Source: Pseudomonadota bacterium (GTDB lineage: Bacteria > Desulfobacterota > Desulfovibrionia > Desulfovibrionales > Desulfovibrionaceae). Taken from it: a stretch of DNA of 14,475 bases. Positions 1 to 6,820 of this stretch are shown one piece after another. The stretch spans positions 1 to 14,475 of the forward strand of contig JAEYTO010000005.1 of the NCBI GenBank assembly GCA_023433925.1, given 5' to 3'. The notes below the pieces were generated by a model. It worked only from the letters and a program-made list of their open reading frames with translations. It was not told where the DNA came from and did not search any database. Within the stretch, counting starts at the first letter, position 1, and each line of letters opens with the position of its first letter. Made by a program: the position numbers and the translations under genes.

Positions 1-97
1 CCGCAGGCCCCTGCACCCCATATCTACAAATAAGCAGGCCGCTGCTCCAATTAGGATGGACTTGGCAATGCCCGAGGCGGTCGAGTTCCGAATCTTC

Positions 98-214
98 GAG
101 GGGGCGCGGCCCCTCTGGAGCCAGGGATTCCAAAGGGGATTATCCCCTTTGGCGGGGTCCAGGGGCAGAGCCCCTGGCGGGTGGGGCCTGGGGGAGGGCG
201 AAGCCCTTCCCAGT
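98..214. repeat. Tandem GC-rich hairpin array downstream of the Slp gene
   Basis: Four hairpins lie in a row: 98-103 pairs with 110-115; 130-140 pairs with 142-152 (perfect 11-bp arms around one base); 159-166 pairs with 170-177 (perfect 8-bp arms, loop AGA); and about 188-199 pairs with 203-213 (imperfect, loop GAA). They sit immediately past the stop codon of the minus-strand lipoprotein gene, so they could end its transcripts, although no long T-run follows. The last module, with its GAGGGC and GCCCT arms, resembles the hairpins at 2211-2235. From memory, such modular arrays are scattered between genes in Desulfovibrio genomes. No gene is supported in bases 1-221; a short plus-strand frame from 56 has no ribosome binding site and runs through the hairpins. 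Confidence 0.75.
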
Positions 215-221
215 CCAAGGC

Positions 222-773
222 CTACCAGTGGCGGTACACGCCGTAGCCGAAGTAGAAGCGTGGCCCCCAGGGATCGTAGTAGGGATCGTAGTAGGGGTAG
301 CGGGCCGTGCGCTCGGGCCACAGGTGGACCTTGTCCGTGACCACCACCGGATAGACGTAGGGCCGCTCGCCCACGGGGCGGGTCACGATGTCCTCGATGA
401 CGCCGGCCACGGTGATCTCCCGGCCGGGCGCGTAGAGCGCCGGGTCCAGGAAGGCCCGTGTGCGCGCGAGGAATCTGCCGCCCGTGTGCTGGCCGGGCTC
501 GGGCCGATCCGATGAGTCCAGCTCGAACTGGAGCACCTCGAACTCCGTGCCCTCGGGGCCTGGCCGCAGGGACACGACCCTGCCGCCCCACAGGACCGTG
601 GCGCCCTTGAACGCGCCCGGCTGCGCCGCCACCTGGGTCGGCTCGGCCGTGGCCGTGGGCTCGATGCGCATGTCCTTGGGCAGCTTGGAGCCGCAGGACG
701 ACAGGGCCAGCAGGATGACCAGGGCCGCGCCGATGAGGGCGATGACGGTCGGCCAGGATGAGTCGAAACGCAT
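222..773 (-). CDS. Slp-family outer membrane lipoprotein
   Basis: A 183-residue lipoprotein of the Slp family, whose E. coli founder is a starvation-induced outer-membrane lipoprotein; its molecular role is not settled. Residues 8-26 are a hydrophobic signal segment ending in a lipobox (LSSC) with the acylated Cys at 27, followed by Gly, which suits outer-membrane sorting. The body has the Slp pattern: a V-L-W-G-G motif near residue 63, a phenylalanine- and glutamate-rich strand with EVLQFELD, a GRFLART block, FLDP, and an ITVAGVIEDI strand followed by YVYPVV. The C-terminus is Tyr/Pro-rich and ends in YRHW. I chose the ATG at 773 because AGGAGG lies four bases upstream and the signal peptide starts there; the frame is open further upstream to 929, but that part is not signal-like. 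It diverges from the aminotransferase at 941. The family call is firm; its function in this organism is unknown. Confidence 0.85.
   Translation of the reverse strand: MRFDSSWPTVIALIGAALVILLALSSCGSKLPKDMRIEPTATAEPTQVAAQPGAFKGATVLWGGRVVSLRPGPEGTEFEVLQFELDSSDRPEPGQHTGGRFLARTRAFLDPALYAPGREITVAGVIEDIVTRPVGERPYVYPVVVTDKVHLWPERTARYPYYDPYYDPWGPRFYFGYGVYRHW
271..294. repeat. 12-bp perfect tandem duplication in the Slp gene
   Basis: The 12-mer GGATCGTAGTAG occurs twice head to tail. On the coding (minus) strand it encodes the YYDP unit twice in the Tyr/Pro-rich tail of the lipoprotein. It keeps the reading frame, so it may vary in copy number between strains. Confidence 0.8.
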
Positions 774-819
774 GGGTCCTCCTCGCTTCCGGCGCACGGC
801 CGGAATCCTCCCTGCGGGG

Positions 820-848
820 AGCATAGCAGACGCCGGGCGCAATGCAAC
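820..848 (-). promoter_or_regulatory. Candidate promoter of the Slp gene
   Basis: On the minus strand, TATGCT (825-820) is a fair -10 box. TTGCAT (847-842) lies 16 bases upstream as a weak -35. The predicted start of transcription falls about 40 bases before the ATG at 773. This is a by-eye sigma70-type match only. Confidence 0.35.
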
Positions 849-858
849 GCGCTCGGCG

Positions 859-887
859 TTGAGTCGGACGGCGTTTTCGGCTAGCCT
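859..887 (+). promoter_or_regulatory. Candidate promoter of the aminotransferase gene
   Basis: TTGAGT (859-864), a 17-base spacer, then TAGCCT (882-887). The -35 matches four of six consensus bases; the -10 matches three, including the key A and final T. It lies about 54 bases before the ATG at 941 and would diverge from the lipoprotein promoter. Confidence 0.35.
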
Positions 888-940
888 GCCCGCCAGATTC
901 GAGCCATCCCGGAAGAGCACCCGCAGCAAAGGAAGCCCAA

Positions 941-2143
941 ATGGCCATGCTCGCCAGCCAGATCAAGGACTATCTCGACCGCGCCTCATGGATCAGGCGC
1001 ATGTTCGAAGCCGGCATCGAGCTCAAGAAGCAATACGGCGAGGATGCCGTGTGCGACTTCAGCCTCGGCAACCCGGACCTGCCGCCCCCCCCGGCGGTCA
1101 AGACGGCCCTGCGCGAGATCGCCGAGGCCGCGGACAAGCCCTTCGCCATTGGCTACATGCCCAATCCGGGCTATCCGGACGTGCGCGCGGCCCTGGCCGC
1201 CCAGCTCTCCAAGGAGCAGGGCCTGTCCGTGGCGGCCGGCGACGTGATCCTGACCTGCGGCGCGGCCGGCGGGCTCAACGCCTTCTTCCGCGCCGTGCTG
1301 GAGCCCTGCGACGAAGTCGTCTGCCCGGCGCCCTTCTTCGTGGAGTACGGCTTCTACGTGCAGAACTTCGGCGGCGGCCTGGTGCCCGTCAAGGCGCTGC
1401 CGCCGGACTTCGGCCTCGATGTGCCGGCCATGGCCGCGGCCATCAACGAGAAGACCCGCGTGGTGCTCATCAACTCGCCCAACAACCCCACGGGCGCTAT
1501 CTACCCGCGCGAGCAGCTCGAAGCCTTGGCCAAGGTCCTGCGCGAGAAGTCCGCGCTCCACGGCCGGCCCATCTACCTCGTGTCCGACGAGCCGTACCGT
1601 TTCCTGGCCTACGACAACGCCGAGGTGCCGAGCCTTCTGTCCATCCACGAGCACTCGGTGGTGGCCAGCTCCTTTTCCAAGAACCTGTCCCTGGCCGGCG
1701 AGCGCGTGGGCTACCTGCTCGTCAACCCGGCCATGCCGGGCAAGGAGGAGCTCCTGGCCGGGCTCGTGCTCACCACCCGCATCCTGGGCTTCGTGAACGC
1801 GCCGGCCATCGGCCAGAAGATCCTGGCCAAGGCCCTGGGCTCGCAGGTGGACGTCTCGATCTACGCCGCCCGGCGCAAGGCCATGGCCGAGGTGCTCTCG
1901 GCGGCGGGCATCGAGTTCGCCATGCCCAAGGGCGGCTTCTACTTCTTCCCCAAGGCGCCTGGCGGCGACGACCTGACCTTCGTGAAGAAGCTTCAGGAGC
2001 AGCGCATCCTGGGCGTGCCCGGCACGGGCTTCGGCTATCCGGGATTTTTCCGGCTGGCCTTCTGCGTGGGCGAGAAGGTCATCAGGAGGAGCGAGGAGGG
2101 ATTCAAGCGGGCGGTCGGCTATAGCGGCTTGCAATCAAGCTGA
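941..2143 (+). CDS. PLP-dependent class I/II aminotransferase
   Basis: A 400-residue fold-type I aminotransferase that would move an amino group between an amino acid and a 2-oxo acid in the cytoplasm. Visible family marks are: NPGYPD near 75-80; the NNPTG motif at 181-185, whose Asn contacts the cofactor ring; DEPY at 216-219, with the Asp that pairs with the pyridine nitrogen and the Tyr that bonds the PLP hydroxyl; SFSKNLSLAGERVGY at 244-258, with the Schiff-base lysine at 247; and Arg371, in the position that binds the substrate carboxylate. The length is normal for aspartate-aminotransferase-like enzymes. The ATG at 941 has AAAGGAAG ending five bases upstream; a second ATG at 947 is possible. 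Substrate cannot be read from sequence: aspartate, alanine or aromatic amino acids are all possible, and no pathway gene adjoins it. It stands alone as a single-gene unit ending in hairpins. Confidence 0.9.
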   Translation: MAMLASQIKDYLDRASWIRRMFEAGIELKKQYGEDAVCDFSLGNPDLPPPPAVKTALREIAEAADKPFAIGYMPNPGYPDVRAALAAQLSKEQGLSVAAGDVILTCGAAGGLNAFFRAVLEPCDEVVCPAPFFVEYGFYVQNFGGGLVPVKALPPDFGLDVPAMAAAINEKTRVVLINSPNNPTGAIYPREQLEALAKVLREKSALHGRPIYLVSDEPYRFLAYDNAEVPSLLSIHEHSVVASSFSKNLSLAGERVGYLLVNPAMPGKEELLAGLVLTTRILGFVNAPAIGQKILAKALGSQVDVSIYAARRKAMAEVLSAAGIEFAMPKGGFYFFPKAPGGDDLTFVKKLQEQRILGVPGTGFGYPGFFRLAFCVGEKVIRRSEEGFKRAVGYSGLQSS

Positions 2144-2177
2144 GAAATCGCTTCCAATACTCTTAAGCGTCGGGGGT

Positions 2178-2198
2178 GCAAGGGAATCATTCCCCTGC
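2178..2198. repeat. Hairpin just after the aminotransferase
   Basis: The arms 2178-2187 and 2189-2198 pair around one base with one mismatch; the core is GGGAAT-C-ATTCCC. It has the same design as the single-base-loop palindrome at 130-152. Confidence 0.65.
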
Positions 2199-2210
2199 CG
2201 GGGGAGAGCC

Positions 2211-2235
2211 TGGGAGAGGGCAGCGCCCTCTCTCA
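2211..2235 (+). terminator. Stem-loop, probable terminator of the aminotransferase
   Basis: An 11-bp stem (2211-2221 with 2225-2235, one G-U pair, loop AGC) followed by GTTAATTTG. This is a plausible intrinsic terminator with a poor T-tract. Outer arms CGTCGGG at 2168-2174 and CCCGACG at 2260-2266 could close a larger structure around this and the previous hairpin. Confidence 0.5.
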
Positions 2236-2275
2236 GTTAATTTGCAAATCGCTTTAGCGCCCGACGAAGGCGAGG

Positions 2276-2300
2276 GTGGAGAGGGCCGCGCCCTCTCCAC
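2276..2300 (-). terminator. Perfect 11-bp stem-loop between convergent genes
   Basis: The arms 2276-2286 and 2290-2300 are perfectly complementary with loop CGC. The core GGAGAGGGC...GCCCTCTC nearly copies the hairpin at 2211-2235. It lies 20 bases past the stop of the minus-strand GAF protein, so it may end transcripts from either side. There is no strong T-run in either direction. Confidence 0.5.
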
Positions 2301-2320
2301 GATCTGTATGCAGACAGGAC

Positions 2321-3601
2321 CTAATCCTCGTCCTGGTCCGGCGGCGGGAGCGGGCATTCCAGCTCGTCGGACCTGAAGGGCAGCATGCAGGCGTGGCGCT
2401 CGGGCTCCAGGTCCAGGACATCCTCGCCCTCGCGGGTGTAGGGCATGATGATCGGGTGCTTGACGGAATGGTTCAACTGCTGGATGGCGCGCTTGAGGCG
2501 AGCCACGCCCCGGAGGGCCTGCTGGAGGTAGACGATCTTCTGCTCGGCCTTGAGCGACTGGAGCAGGAAGTGGAAGGCCGGGTCGTGTCCCAGGGATTCG
2601 GAGTCTGGCAGACCCAGGCCGAAGTCCTTTCTCAGATCTTCCAGCTCCTCGACGACGAGCTCCACGTTGTTCTGGATGATGGCCAGCACGTTGTTGCCCA
2701 CGTGGGCCATGCCGCCGGCCGCCTTGGCCAGGGCGTCCTGCCCGACATCCAGGCGCCGCTCCACGGTGAGCGAGACGAGCTTGGCGCAGTCGGCCAGGAA
2801 GCCGGTTTCGAAGCGCCGGAAGTAGGCCTCCCGGCGGTCGTAGAGCATGATCAGTCCGAAGGCCTTTTGGGCCGCGCCGCGCAGGACGAAGGACAGGCGC
2901 GAGCGGTAGCCCTCCTGGTATGGCGTGCAGTCCAGGGACTCGCCGCCCATCTCCGAGCTGCGCAGGTCGTTGGACATGACGAAGGCCCGTTCGCCGTCCT
3001 GGCTCAGGACCGCGCGCATGACCGGGTGGTGGGGATGGCTCTCTTCCATGTAGCGCACGAAGATGGGCGTGGCCAGGCCCTTGGCCGTGTCGGCGGCGAT
3101 GTTCTCCCAGCTTCCGTCGGGCTGGCGCAGGCGGCAGACATAGAGGTCCGCCTCCAGCTCGCGCATGAGGATGGCCGCGCTCTCCTCCAGGATGTCGCGG
3201 GCCGTGCGGAAATCGTGGCCCACGTTGATGAGCTCGTACATGATCTCCATCACGAGCAGACTGTTTTCGTGGTGGCGCTTGAGCTGCGCGCAGCGTTTTT
3301 CCAGGCGCGTGGCGCTGGGCAGGGCCTGGGCCGCGTCGCTGGCCAGGCTCAGCGAGGTCAGCAGGCCGAGCAGCGCGGGCCAGTCGGCCACAATGGTGGC
3401 TCCTTCCTGGGCTGAAAGCTCTGGCTGGCGCGCATCAAGGCTGGCGCGGGCCAGTTGGAGCAACCCCAACATGGAACCTTGCGTCGCGCTGGGAGCCGAG
3501 GCTATCAGTTCGGTGAGCCGTTGGCGGACCATGGCCTGCCGGTCCTGGATTGTTCCGACGGCCAGGGCGTACCGGCTGGCGGATGGCAGATAGGGTGGCA
3601 T
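2321..3601 (-). CDS. GAF-domain protein with a histidine-kinase-like H-box, no ATPase domain
   Basis: A 426-residue soluble protein. Residues 1-95 are helical and unrecognised, and 98-115 look like a short coiled coil. About 118-285 read as a GAF-type sensor domain (a repeated aliphatic strand pattern, ending FGLIMLYDRREAYF and then FLADCAKLVSLTVERR). Next comes LAKAAGGMAHVGNNVLAII (291-309), which strongly resembles a kinase H-box, with a candidate phospho-accepting His at 300. After roughly 90 more helical residues the protein ends in a Pro/Asp/Glu-rich tail. No N-box, DxG or G-box of a HATPase domain is present, so it is unlikely to phosphorylate itself. It might be a degenerate sensor kinase, a phosphotransfer protein fed by another kinase, or a dimeric ligand sensor. 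The start is uncertain: the ATG at 3601 gives the longest protein but has only a weak ribosome binding site; the ATG at 3532 is an alternative. No response regulator adjoins it. Confidence 0.7.
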   Translation of the reverse strand: MPPYLPSASRYALAVGTIQDRQAMVRQRLTELIASAPSATQGSMLGLLQLARASLDARQPELSAQEGATIVADWPALLGLLTSLSLASDAAQALPSATRLEKRCAQLKRHHENSLLVMEIMYELINVGHDFRTARDILEESAAILMRELEADLYVCRLRQPDGSWENIAADTAKGLATPIFVRYMEESHPHHPVMRAVLSQDGERAFVMSNDLRSSEMGGESLDCTPYQEGYRSRLSFVLRGAAQKAFGLIMLYDRREAYFRRFETGFLADCAKLVSLTVERRLDVGQDALAKAAGGMAHVGNNVLAIIQNNVELVVEELEDLRKDFGLGLPDSESLGHDPAFHFLLQSLKAEQKIVYLQQALRGVARLKRAIQQLNHSVKHPIIMPYTREGEDVLDLEPERHACMLPFRSDELECPLPPPDQDED

Positions 3602-3663
3602 AGGCGCCTATTTTATCTCGTGGCGAGAAGGGTTGAAAACAAAGGGCGAAATCTTTTGCACAC

Positions 3664-3691
3664 ATAATAACCTATGGCAAATAAAAAGCAA
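3664..3691 (-). promoter_or_regulatory. Candidate promoter of the GAF-domain gene
   Basis: On the minus strand, TATTAT (3669-3664) matches five of six -10 bases. TTGCTT (3691-3686) lies 16 bases upstream as a partial -35. It would give a leader of roughly 55 bases before the ATG at 3601. The surrounding 3602-3780 stretch is clearly more AT-rich than the coding DNA, as expected of a divergent promoter region. Confidence 0.45.
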
Positions 3692-3730
3692 GATGGGCCG
3701 CCGATTAGCGTAAACCCTCGTTCGGGCTGG

Positions 3731-3786
3731 TTGACTTCCCTTTCCATATTCCTTAACAATCACCGTCTTGCTTTTTAGAGTATGAT
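3731..3786 (+). promoter_or_regulatory. Candidate promoter region of ffh
   Basis: TTGACT (3731-3736) is a good -35, but the matching -10 at 17 bases (TAACAA, 3754-3759) is weak. A better -10, TATGAT (3781-3786), has no -35 at proper spacing; TTAACA (3753-3758) sits 22 bases away. Either way ffh would have a leader of about 120-150 bases that includes the hairpin at 3849-3898. Confidence 0.35.
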
Positions 3787-3848
3787 CGCTTGCGCATGGG
3801 AGCCGGCCACTCCTTGCGGAGCGGAATGAAAGTTCAGGAAAGGGTGGG

Positions 3849-3898
3849 GGCCAGAGGAAGGGAAAATCCCTTTCCAAAGGGTTTCCCCTCCCCTGGCC
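3849..3898 (+). repeat. Large hairpin in the ffh leader
   Basis: Arms 3849-3865 and 3882-3898 pair over 17 positions with two mismatches. The loop contains a second, smaller stem (CCCTTT 3868-3873 with AAAGGG 3876-3881). The hairpin ends four bases before the GGAGG ribosome binding site of ffh. Its sequence style matches the intergenic repeats elsewhere in the window, so it may be an inserted repeat unit. It could affect translation of ffh or early termination. Confidence 0.55.
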
Positions 3899-3913
3899 GC
3901 CGGAGGCATTGCC

Positions 3914-5458
3914 TTGTTCGAAAGCCTGAGTGACCGCCTCGAGTCCGTATTCAAACGCTTCAAGGGCCAGGGACGCCTGACCGAGGAGAATATCCAAGAA
4001 GGCCTGCGCGAGGTGCGTTTGGCTCTCCTGGAGGCGGACGTCAACTTCAAGGTCGTCAAGCAATTCGTCGACCGCGTGCGCGAGAAGGCCCTGGGCCAGG
4101 ACGTGCAGGGCAGCCTGACGCCCGGCCAGCAGGTGGTCAAGGTCGTCCACGACGAACTCGTCGAGCTTCTGGGCGGCGAGACCGCGGCCTTCGACGTCAA
4201 GGGCCCCAAGCCCCTGACCGTCATGATGGTCGGCCTGCAAGGCTCGGGCAAGACGACCTCGGCCGGCAAGCTGGCGCTGCACATGCGGCGCGAGCACAAG
4301 ATGAAGCCGTACCTGGTCCCGGCCGACGTGTACCGCCCCGCGGCCATCGACCAGTTGACCAAGCTCGGCACGCAGATCGACGTGCCGGTCCATCCGTCCA
4401 CCCCGGACATGAACCCGGTGGACATCTGCCGCGACGCGCTGACCGTGGCCAAGGACCAGGGCTACGATCTGGTGCTCTTCGACACCGCCGGCCGCCTGCA
4501 CATCGACGAGCGGCTCATGGACGAGCTGTCCAACATCAAGGCGGCGGTGAGCCCGCGCGAGATCCTCTTCGTGGCCGACGCCATGACCGGTCAGGACGCC
4601 GTGAACGTGGCCCAGAGCTTCGACGAGAAGCTCGGCGTCACGGGCGTGGTGCTGACCAAGATGGACGGCGACGCGCGCGGCGGAGCGGCCCTGTCCATCA
4701 AGACGGTCACGGGCAAGTCGGTCAAGTTCGTGGGCATGGGCGAGAAGCTCTCGGAGCTGGAGGTCTTCCACCCCGACCGCATAGCCTCGCGCATCCTGGG
4801 CATGGGCGACGTGCTCACGCTCATCGAGAAGGCCCAGGGCGAGTTCAGCGAGGACGAGGCGCAGGCGCTGGGCAAGAAGTTCCAGAAGGCCTCCTTTGAC
4901 TTCGAGGACTTCCGCACCCAGATGGGCCGGCTCAAGAAGCTCGGCTCCCTGGAGGGGCTGCTCAAGCTCATCCCCGGCATGGGCAAGCTCACCAAGCAGA
5001 TCGGCGAGATGAGCGCGCATGAGAAGGAGATGAAGCGGGTCGATGCGATCATCAGCTCCATGACCATGGAGGAGCGCCGCAAGCCCGAGCTGCTCAATGT
5101 CAGCCGCCGCAGGCGCATCGCGGGCGGTTCGGGCGTCAGCCTGGAGCAGGTCAACCAGCTCGTCAAGAATTTCGAGCAGATGCGCAAGATGATGCAGCAG
5201 GTCATGGGCGGCAAGGCCCCCAAGGGCGGCATGCCGCAGATGCCGGGAATGCCTGGCCGGCGCGGCCTGCCCGGCGGGCGCATGCCGCAAATGCCGGGAA
5301 TGCCTCAAATGCCGGGAATGCCTGGCATGCCGGGAATGCCCGGAATGCCGGGAGCCGAAGGCATGCCCGGCATGGGCGAGGGCGGCAAGACCTTGCCCAA
5401 GTCCGCCTTCACCAAGAAGAAGAAAAGCGATCGGAAGAAACGCAAGAAAAAGCGTTAG
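3914..5458 (+). CDS. ffh: Signal recognition particle GTPase Ffh (SRP54)
   Basis: The 514-residue protein subunit of the signal recognition particle: it binds 4.5S RNA and signal sequences of nascent membrane proteins and docks with FtsY. The N domain is about 1-95 and the GTPase G domain about 96-295, with the P-loop GLQGSGKTT at 107-115, DTAGR at 190-194 and TKMDGDARGG at 248-257. The M domain follows, with the RNA-binding stretch SRRRRIAGGSG at 397-407. Residues 440-488 are an unusual run of Met-Pro-Gly repeats, and the end is a Lys/Arg tail (501-514). E. coli Ffh has about 453 residues, so the extra length is in this tail. The start is a TTG with GGAGG seven bases upstream, and the MFESLSDRLE opening is typical of the family. 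The gene is 61 bases ahead of rpsP and may be cotranscribed with it. Confidence 0.97.
   Translation: MFESLSDRLESVFKRFKGQGRLTEENIQEGLREVRLALLEADVNFKVVKQFVDRVREKALGQDVQGSLTPGQQVVKVVHDELVELLGGETAAFDVKGPKPLTVMMVGLQGSGKTTSAGKLALHMRREHKMKPYLVPADVYRPAAIDQLTKLGTQIDVPVHPSTPDMNPVDICRDALTVAKDQGYDLVLFDTAGRLHIDERLMDELSNIKAAVSPREILFVADAMTGQDAVNVAQSFDEKLGVTGVVLTKMDGDARGGAALSIKTVTGKSVKFVGMGEKLSELEVFHPDRIASRILGMGDVLTLIEKAQGEFSEDEAQALGKKFQKASFDFEDFRTQMGRLKKLGSLEGLLKLIPGMGKLTKQIGEMSAHEKEMKRVDAIISSMTMEERRKPELLNVSRRRRIAGGSGVSLEQVNQLVKNFEQMRKMMQQVMGGKAPKGGMPQMPGMPGRRGLPGGRMPQMPGMPQMPGMPGMPGMPGMPGAEGMPGMGEGGKTLPKSAFTKKKKSDRKKRKKKR
5231..5374 (+). repeat. Met-Pro-Gly coding repeats in ffh
   Basis: Short in-frame repeats built on ATGCCGGGA and ATGCCTGGC units encode the Met-Pro-Gly tail. 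A longer unit starting CATGCCGCARATGCCGGGA occurs at about 5230 and again at about 5281, so duplication happened at more than one scale. The unit length is a multiple of three, so copy changes keep the frame. Confidence 0.85.
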
Positions 5459-5519
5459 GACTTTTCCTTGCCATTTTTTTTAGCACCGGAATAGACTCCA
5501 ACAGCACGAGGTAAGACTC

Positions 5520-5759
5520 ATGGCTATCAAGCTCAGACTGACCCGCATGGGTTCCAAGAAGCGTCCTTTCTACCGCATCGTGGCCGTGGACAGCCAGACC
5601 AGGCGCGATGGCCGCGCGCTCGATTTCCTCGGGCACTACAATCCCATGGTTGACCCGGCGGAGATCACGATTAATAAGGAGAAGGTGCAGAAGTGGATGG
5701 ACCGGGGCGCCCAGCCCTCGGACACCGTGCGCGCCCTCCTGCGCAAGGCAGGCGAGTAG
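5520..5759 (+). CDS. rpsP: 30S ribosomal protein bS16
   Basis: The 79-residue small-subunit protein bS16, which binds 16S rRNA in the body of the 30S particle. It opens MAIKLRLTRMGSKKRPFYRI and contains DFLGHYNP, both highly typical, and has the usual length. The ATG at 5520 has GAGGT seven bases upstream. It begins the conserved bS16, KhpA, RimM, TrmD, bL19 cluster and follows ffh after 61 bases that contain a run of eight T's. Confidence 0.98.
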   Translation: MAIKLRLTRMGSKKRPFYRIVAVDSQTRRDGRALDFLGHYNPMVDPAEITINKEKVQKWMDRGAQPSDTVRALLRKAGE

Positions 5760-5849
5760 ACTCGGCGTCTCACCCCGCGCACCTCAGGCGGCGCCCCGGA
5801 TCGTCGCACGCTCGCGTGACAGCTGAACCGACACCTGTTGGAGGGAATG

Positions 5850-6083
5850 ATGCTGAAAGATCTCGTCGAGTATATCGCCAAGTCATTGGTCGATAATCCG
5901 GAAGAAGTGAGCGTTCACGAAGTCGAGGGTGAGCAGACGTCCGTCATCGAGCTTAAGGTGGCCAAGGAGGACCTGGGCAAGGTCATCGGCAAGCAGGGCA
6001 GGACCGCCCGCGCCATGCGCACCATCCTGGGCGCGGCTTCGACCAAGGCCAGGAAGCGTTCGGTCCTCGAAATACTCGAGTAG
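5850..6083 (+). CDS. khpA: KH-domain RNA-binding protein KhpA
   Basis: A 77-residue single KH-domain protein. In Gram-positive bacteria KhpA pairs with KhpB (EloR/Jag) and binds RNA; its role in this lineage is less clear. The GxxG loop of the KH fold is seen in VIGKQGRTARAMR (residues 45-57). The length and its place between rpsP and rimM are typical. I chose the ATG at 5850, because GGAGGG ends four bases before it; the ATG at 5847 is only one base from that site, and a TTG at 5838 would overlap it. The 90-base gap after rpsP shows nothing distinct. Confidence 0.93.
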   Translation: MLKDLVEYIAKSLVDNPEEVSVHEVEGEQTSVIELKVAKEDLGKVIGKQGRTARAMRTILGAASTKARKRSVLEILE

Positions 6084-6102
6084 CCCTCGGGCCTCGCCGT
6101 CC

Positions 6103-6648
6103 ATGAGCACGAACGAGTGGGTTCTTATCGGCGAGGTGGCCAAATCGCATGGACTCAAGGGGGAGCTCAGCGTGCAGTTCCACGCTGACTCCCCCTCTCT
6201 TTTGGACGAAGTGGGCCACGTGTGGCTCGCCGCTCGGGGCGGCCGGCCCAAGCGCTTTTCCGTGCATGCCTGGCGCGAGCACCAGGGCCGCGTGCTCCTG
6301 TGGCTCGTGGGCATCAACGGCCGCGACCAGGCCGATGCCTGGCGCGGGGCCGAGGTGCTCCTCAAGGAAAGCGACCTGCCCGCGCCCGAGGAGGGCGAGG
6401 TCTATCTGCACGATCTCCAGGGCCTGGACGTGCTCCTGGAGGACGGCGCCCGCCTGGGCGCCATCACGGATTTCATGACCGAGCCCCAGGAACTGTGGAT
6501 CATCACCACGGACAAGGGCGAGGAGATCCTCTTTCCGGCCGCGCCCGAGCTGGTTCCGTCCATCGACCTGGAGGCCGGCAGCGTGACCATCGCGCCCCCG
6601 CCGGGGCTCCTTGAGCTATACCTGCGCAAGGACGAGGGCGAGTCATAG
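6103..6648 (+). CDS. rimM: Ribosome maturation factor RimM
   Basis: A 181-residue 30S assembly factor that binds uS19 and helps mature the head of the small subunit. The N-terminal RimM domain starts with LIGEVAKSHGLKGELSV (8-24), the family signature. The second half is a PRC-barrel domain with VYLHDLQGLDVLLEDG and a later ITTDKGEEILFPAAPELV stretch. The ATG at 6103 fits the family start; 19 bases separate it from the khpA stop. No clear Shine-Dalgarno is visible before it, so translation may depend on coupling to khpA. The frame is open further upstream only as a shadow of khpA. Confidence 0.95.
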   Translation: MSTNEWVLIGEVAKSHGLKGELSVQFHADSPSLLDEVGHVWLAARGGRPKRFSVHAWREHQGRVLLWLVGINGRDQADAWRGAEVLLKESDLPAPEEGEVYLHDLQGLDVLLEDGARLGAITDFMTEPQELWIITTDKGEEILFPAAPELVPSIDLEAGSVTIAPPPGLLELYLRKDEGES

Positions 6649-6751
6649 TCCATGTCTCGCCGCGCCGGGCCGGAAGAGCCTGCCGCGGCTTTTCATCCTT
6701 GGCGCCGTCATGGCTGCGATCGGCCGGCCTACAGCCTATTGAACAGGCCGC

Positions 6752-6770
6752 GCGGGCCGGAATGGCCCGC
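6752..6770. repeat. Perfect 7-bp hairpin in the rimM downstream gap
   Basis: GCGGGCC (6752-6758), loop GGAAT, GGCCCGC (6764-6770). It lies in the 234-base stretch between rimM and the small minus-strand gene, in which I see no credible gene. Confidence 0.55.
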
Positions 6771-6820
6771 TTGATGCGTGGCATCCATCTGAAATCCCTG
6801 AGCTTTGCGCAAGCAGTGGA

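Noticed and set aside
98..214. Repeated hairpins considered as a CRISPR array
   Set aside because: The units differ in sequence and length, lack uniform spacers, and no cas gene is near; they are palindromic intergenic repeats.
56..340. Plus-strand frame of 94 codons at the window start
   Set aside because: Passes through the hairpin array and antisense into the Slp gene; no ribosome binding site and Arg/Gly/Ser-rich composition.
460..2124. A 554-codon plus-strand frame running across the Slp gene and the aminotransferase
   Set aside because: It runs antisense to the Slp gene and out of frame through the aminotransferase; composition is Arg/Pro/Gly-rich and it has no start site of note.
986..2134. 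A 382-codon open frame on the minus strand opposite the aminotransferase
   Set aside because: Shadow of a high-GC gene: its product is rich in His, Gly, Arg and Gln with no family motif, and the plus frame has clear PLP-enzyme motifs.
2276..3415. A 379-codon plus-strand frame opposite the GAF-domain protein
   Set aside because: Starts inside a hairpin, lacks a ribosome binding site, and reads as Gln/His/Val-rich antisense sequence.
3608..5308. A 566-codon minus-strand frame opposite ffh
   Set aside because: Product is Leu/His/Asp-rich low-complexity antisense translation; the plus-strand Ffh is unmistakable.
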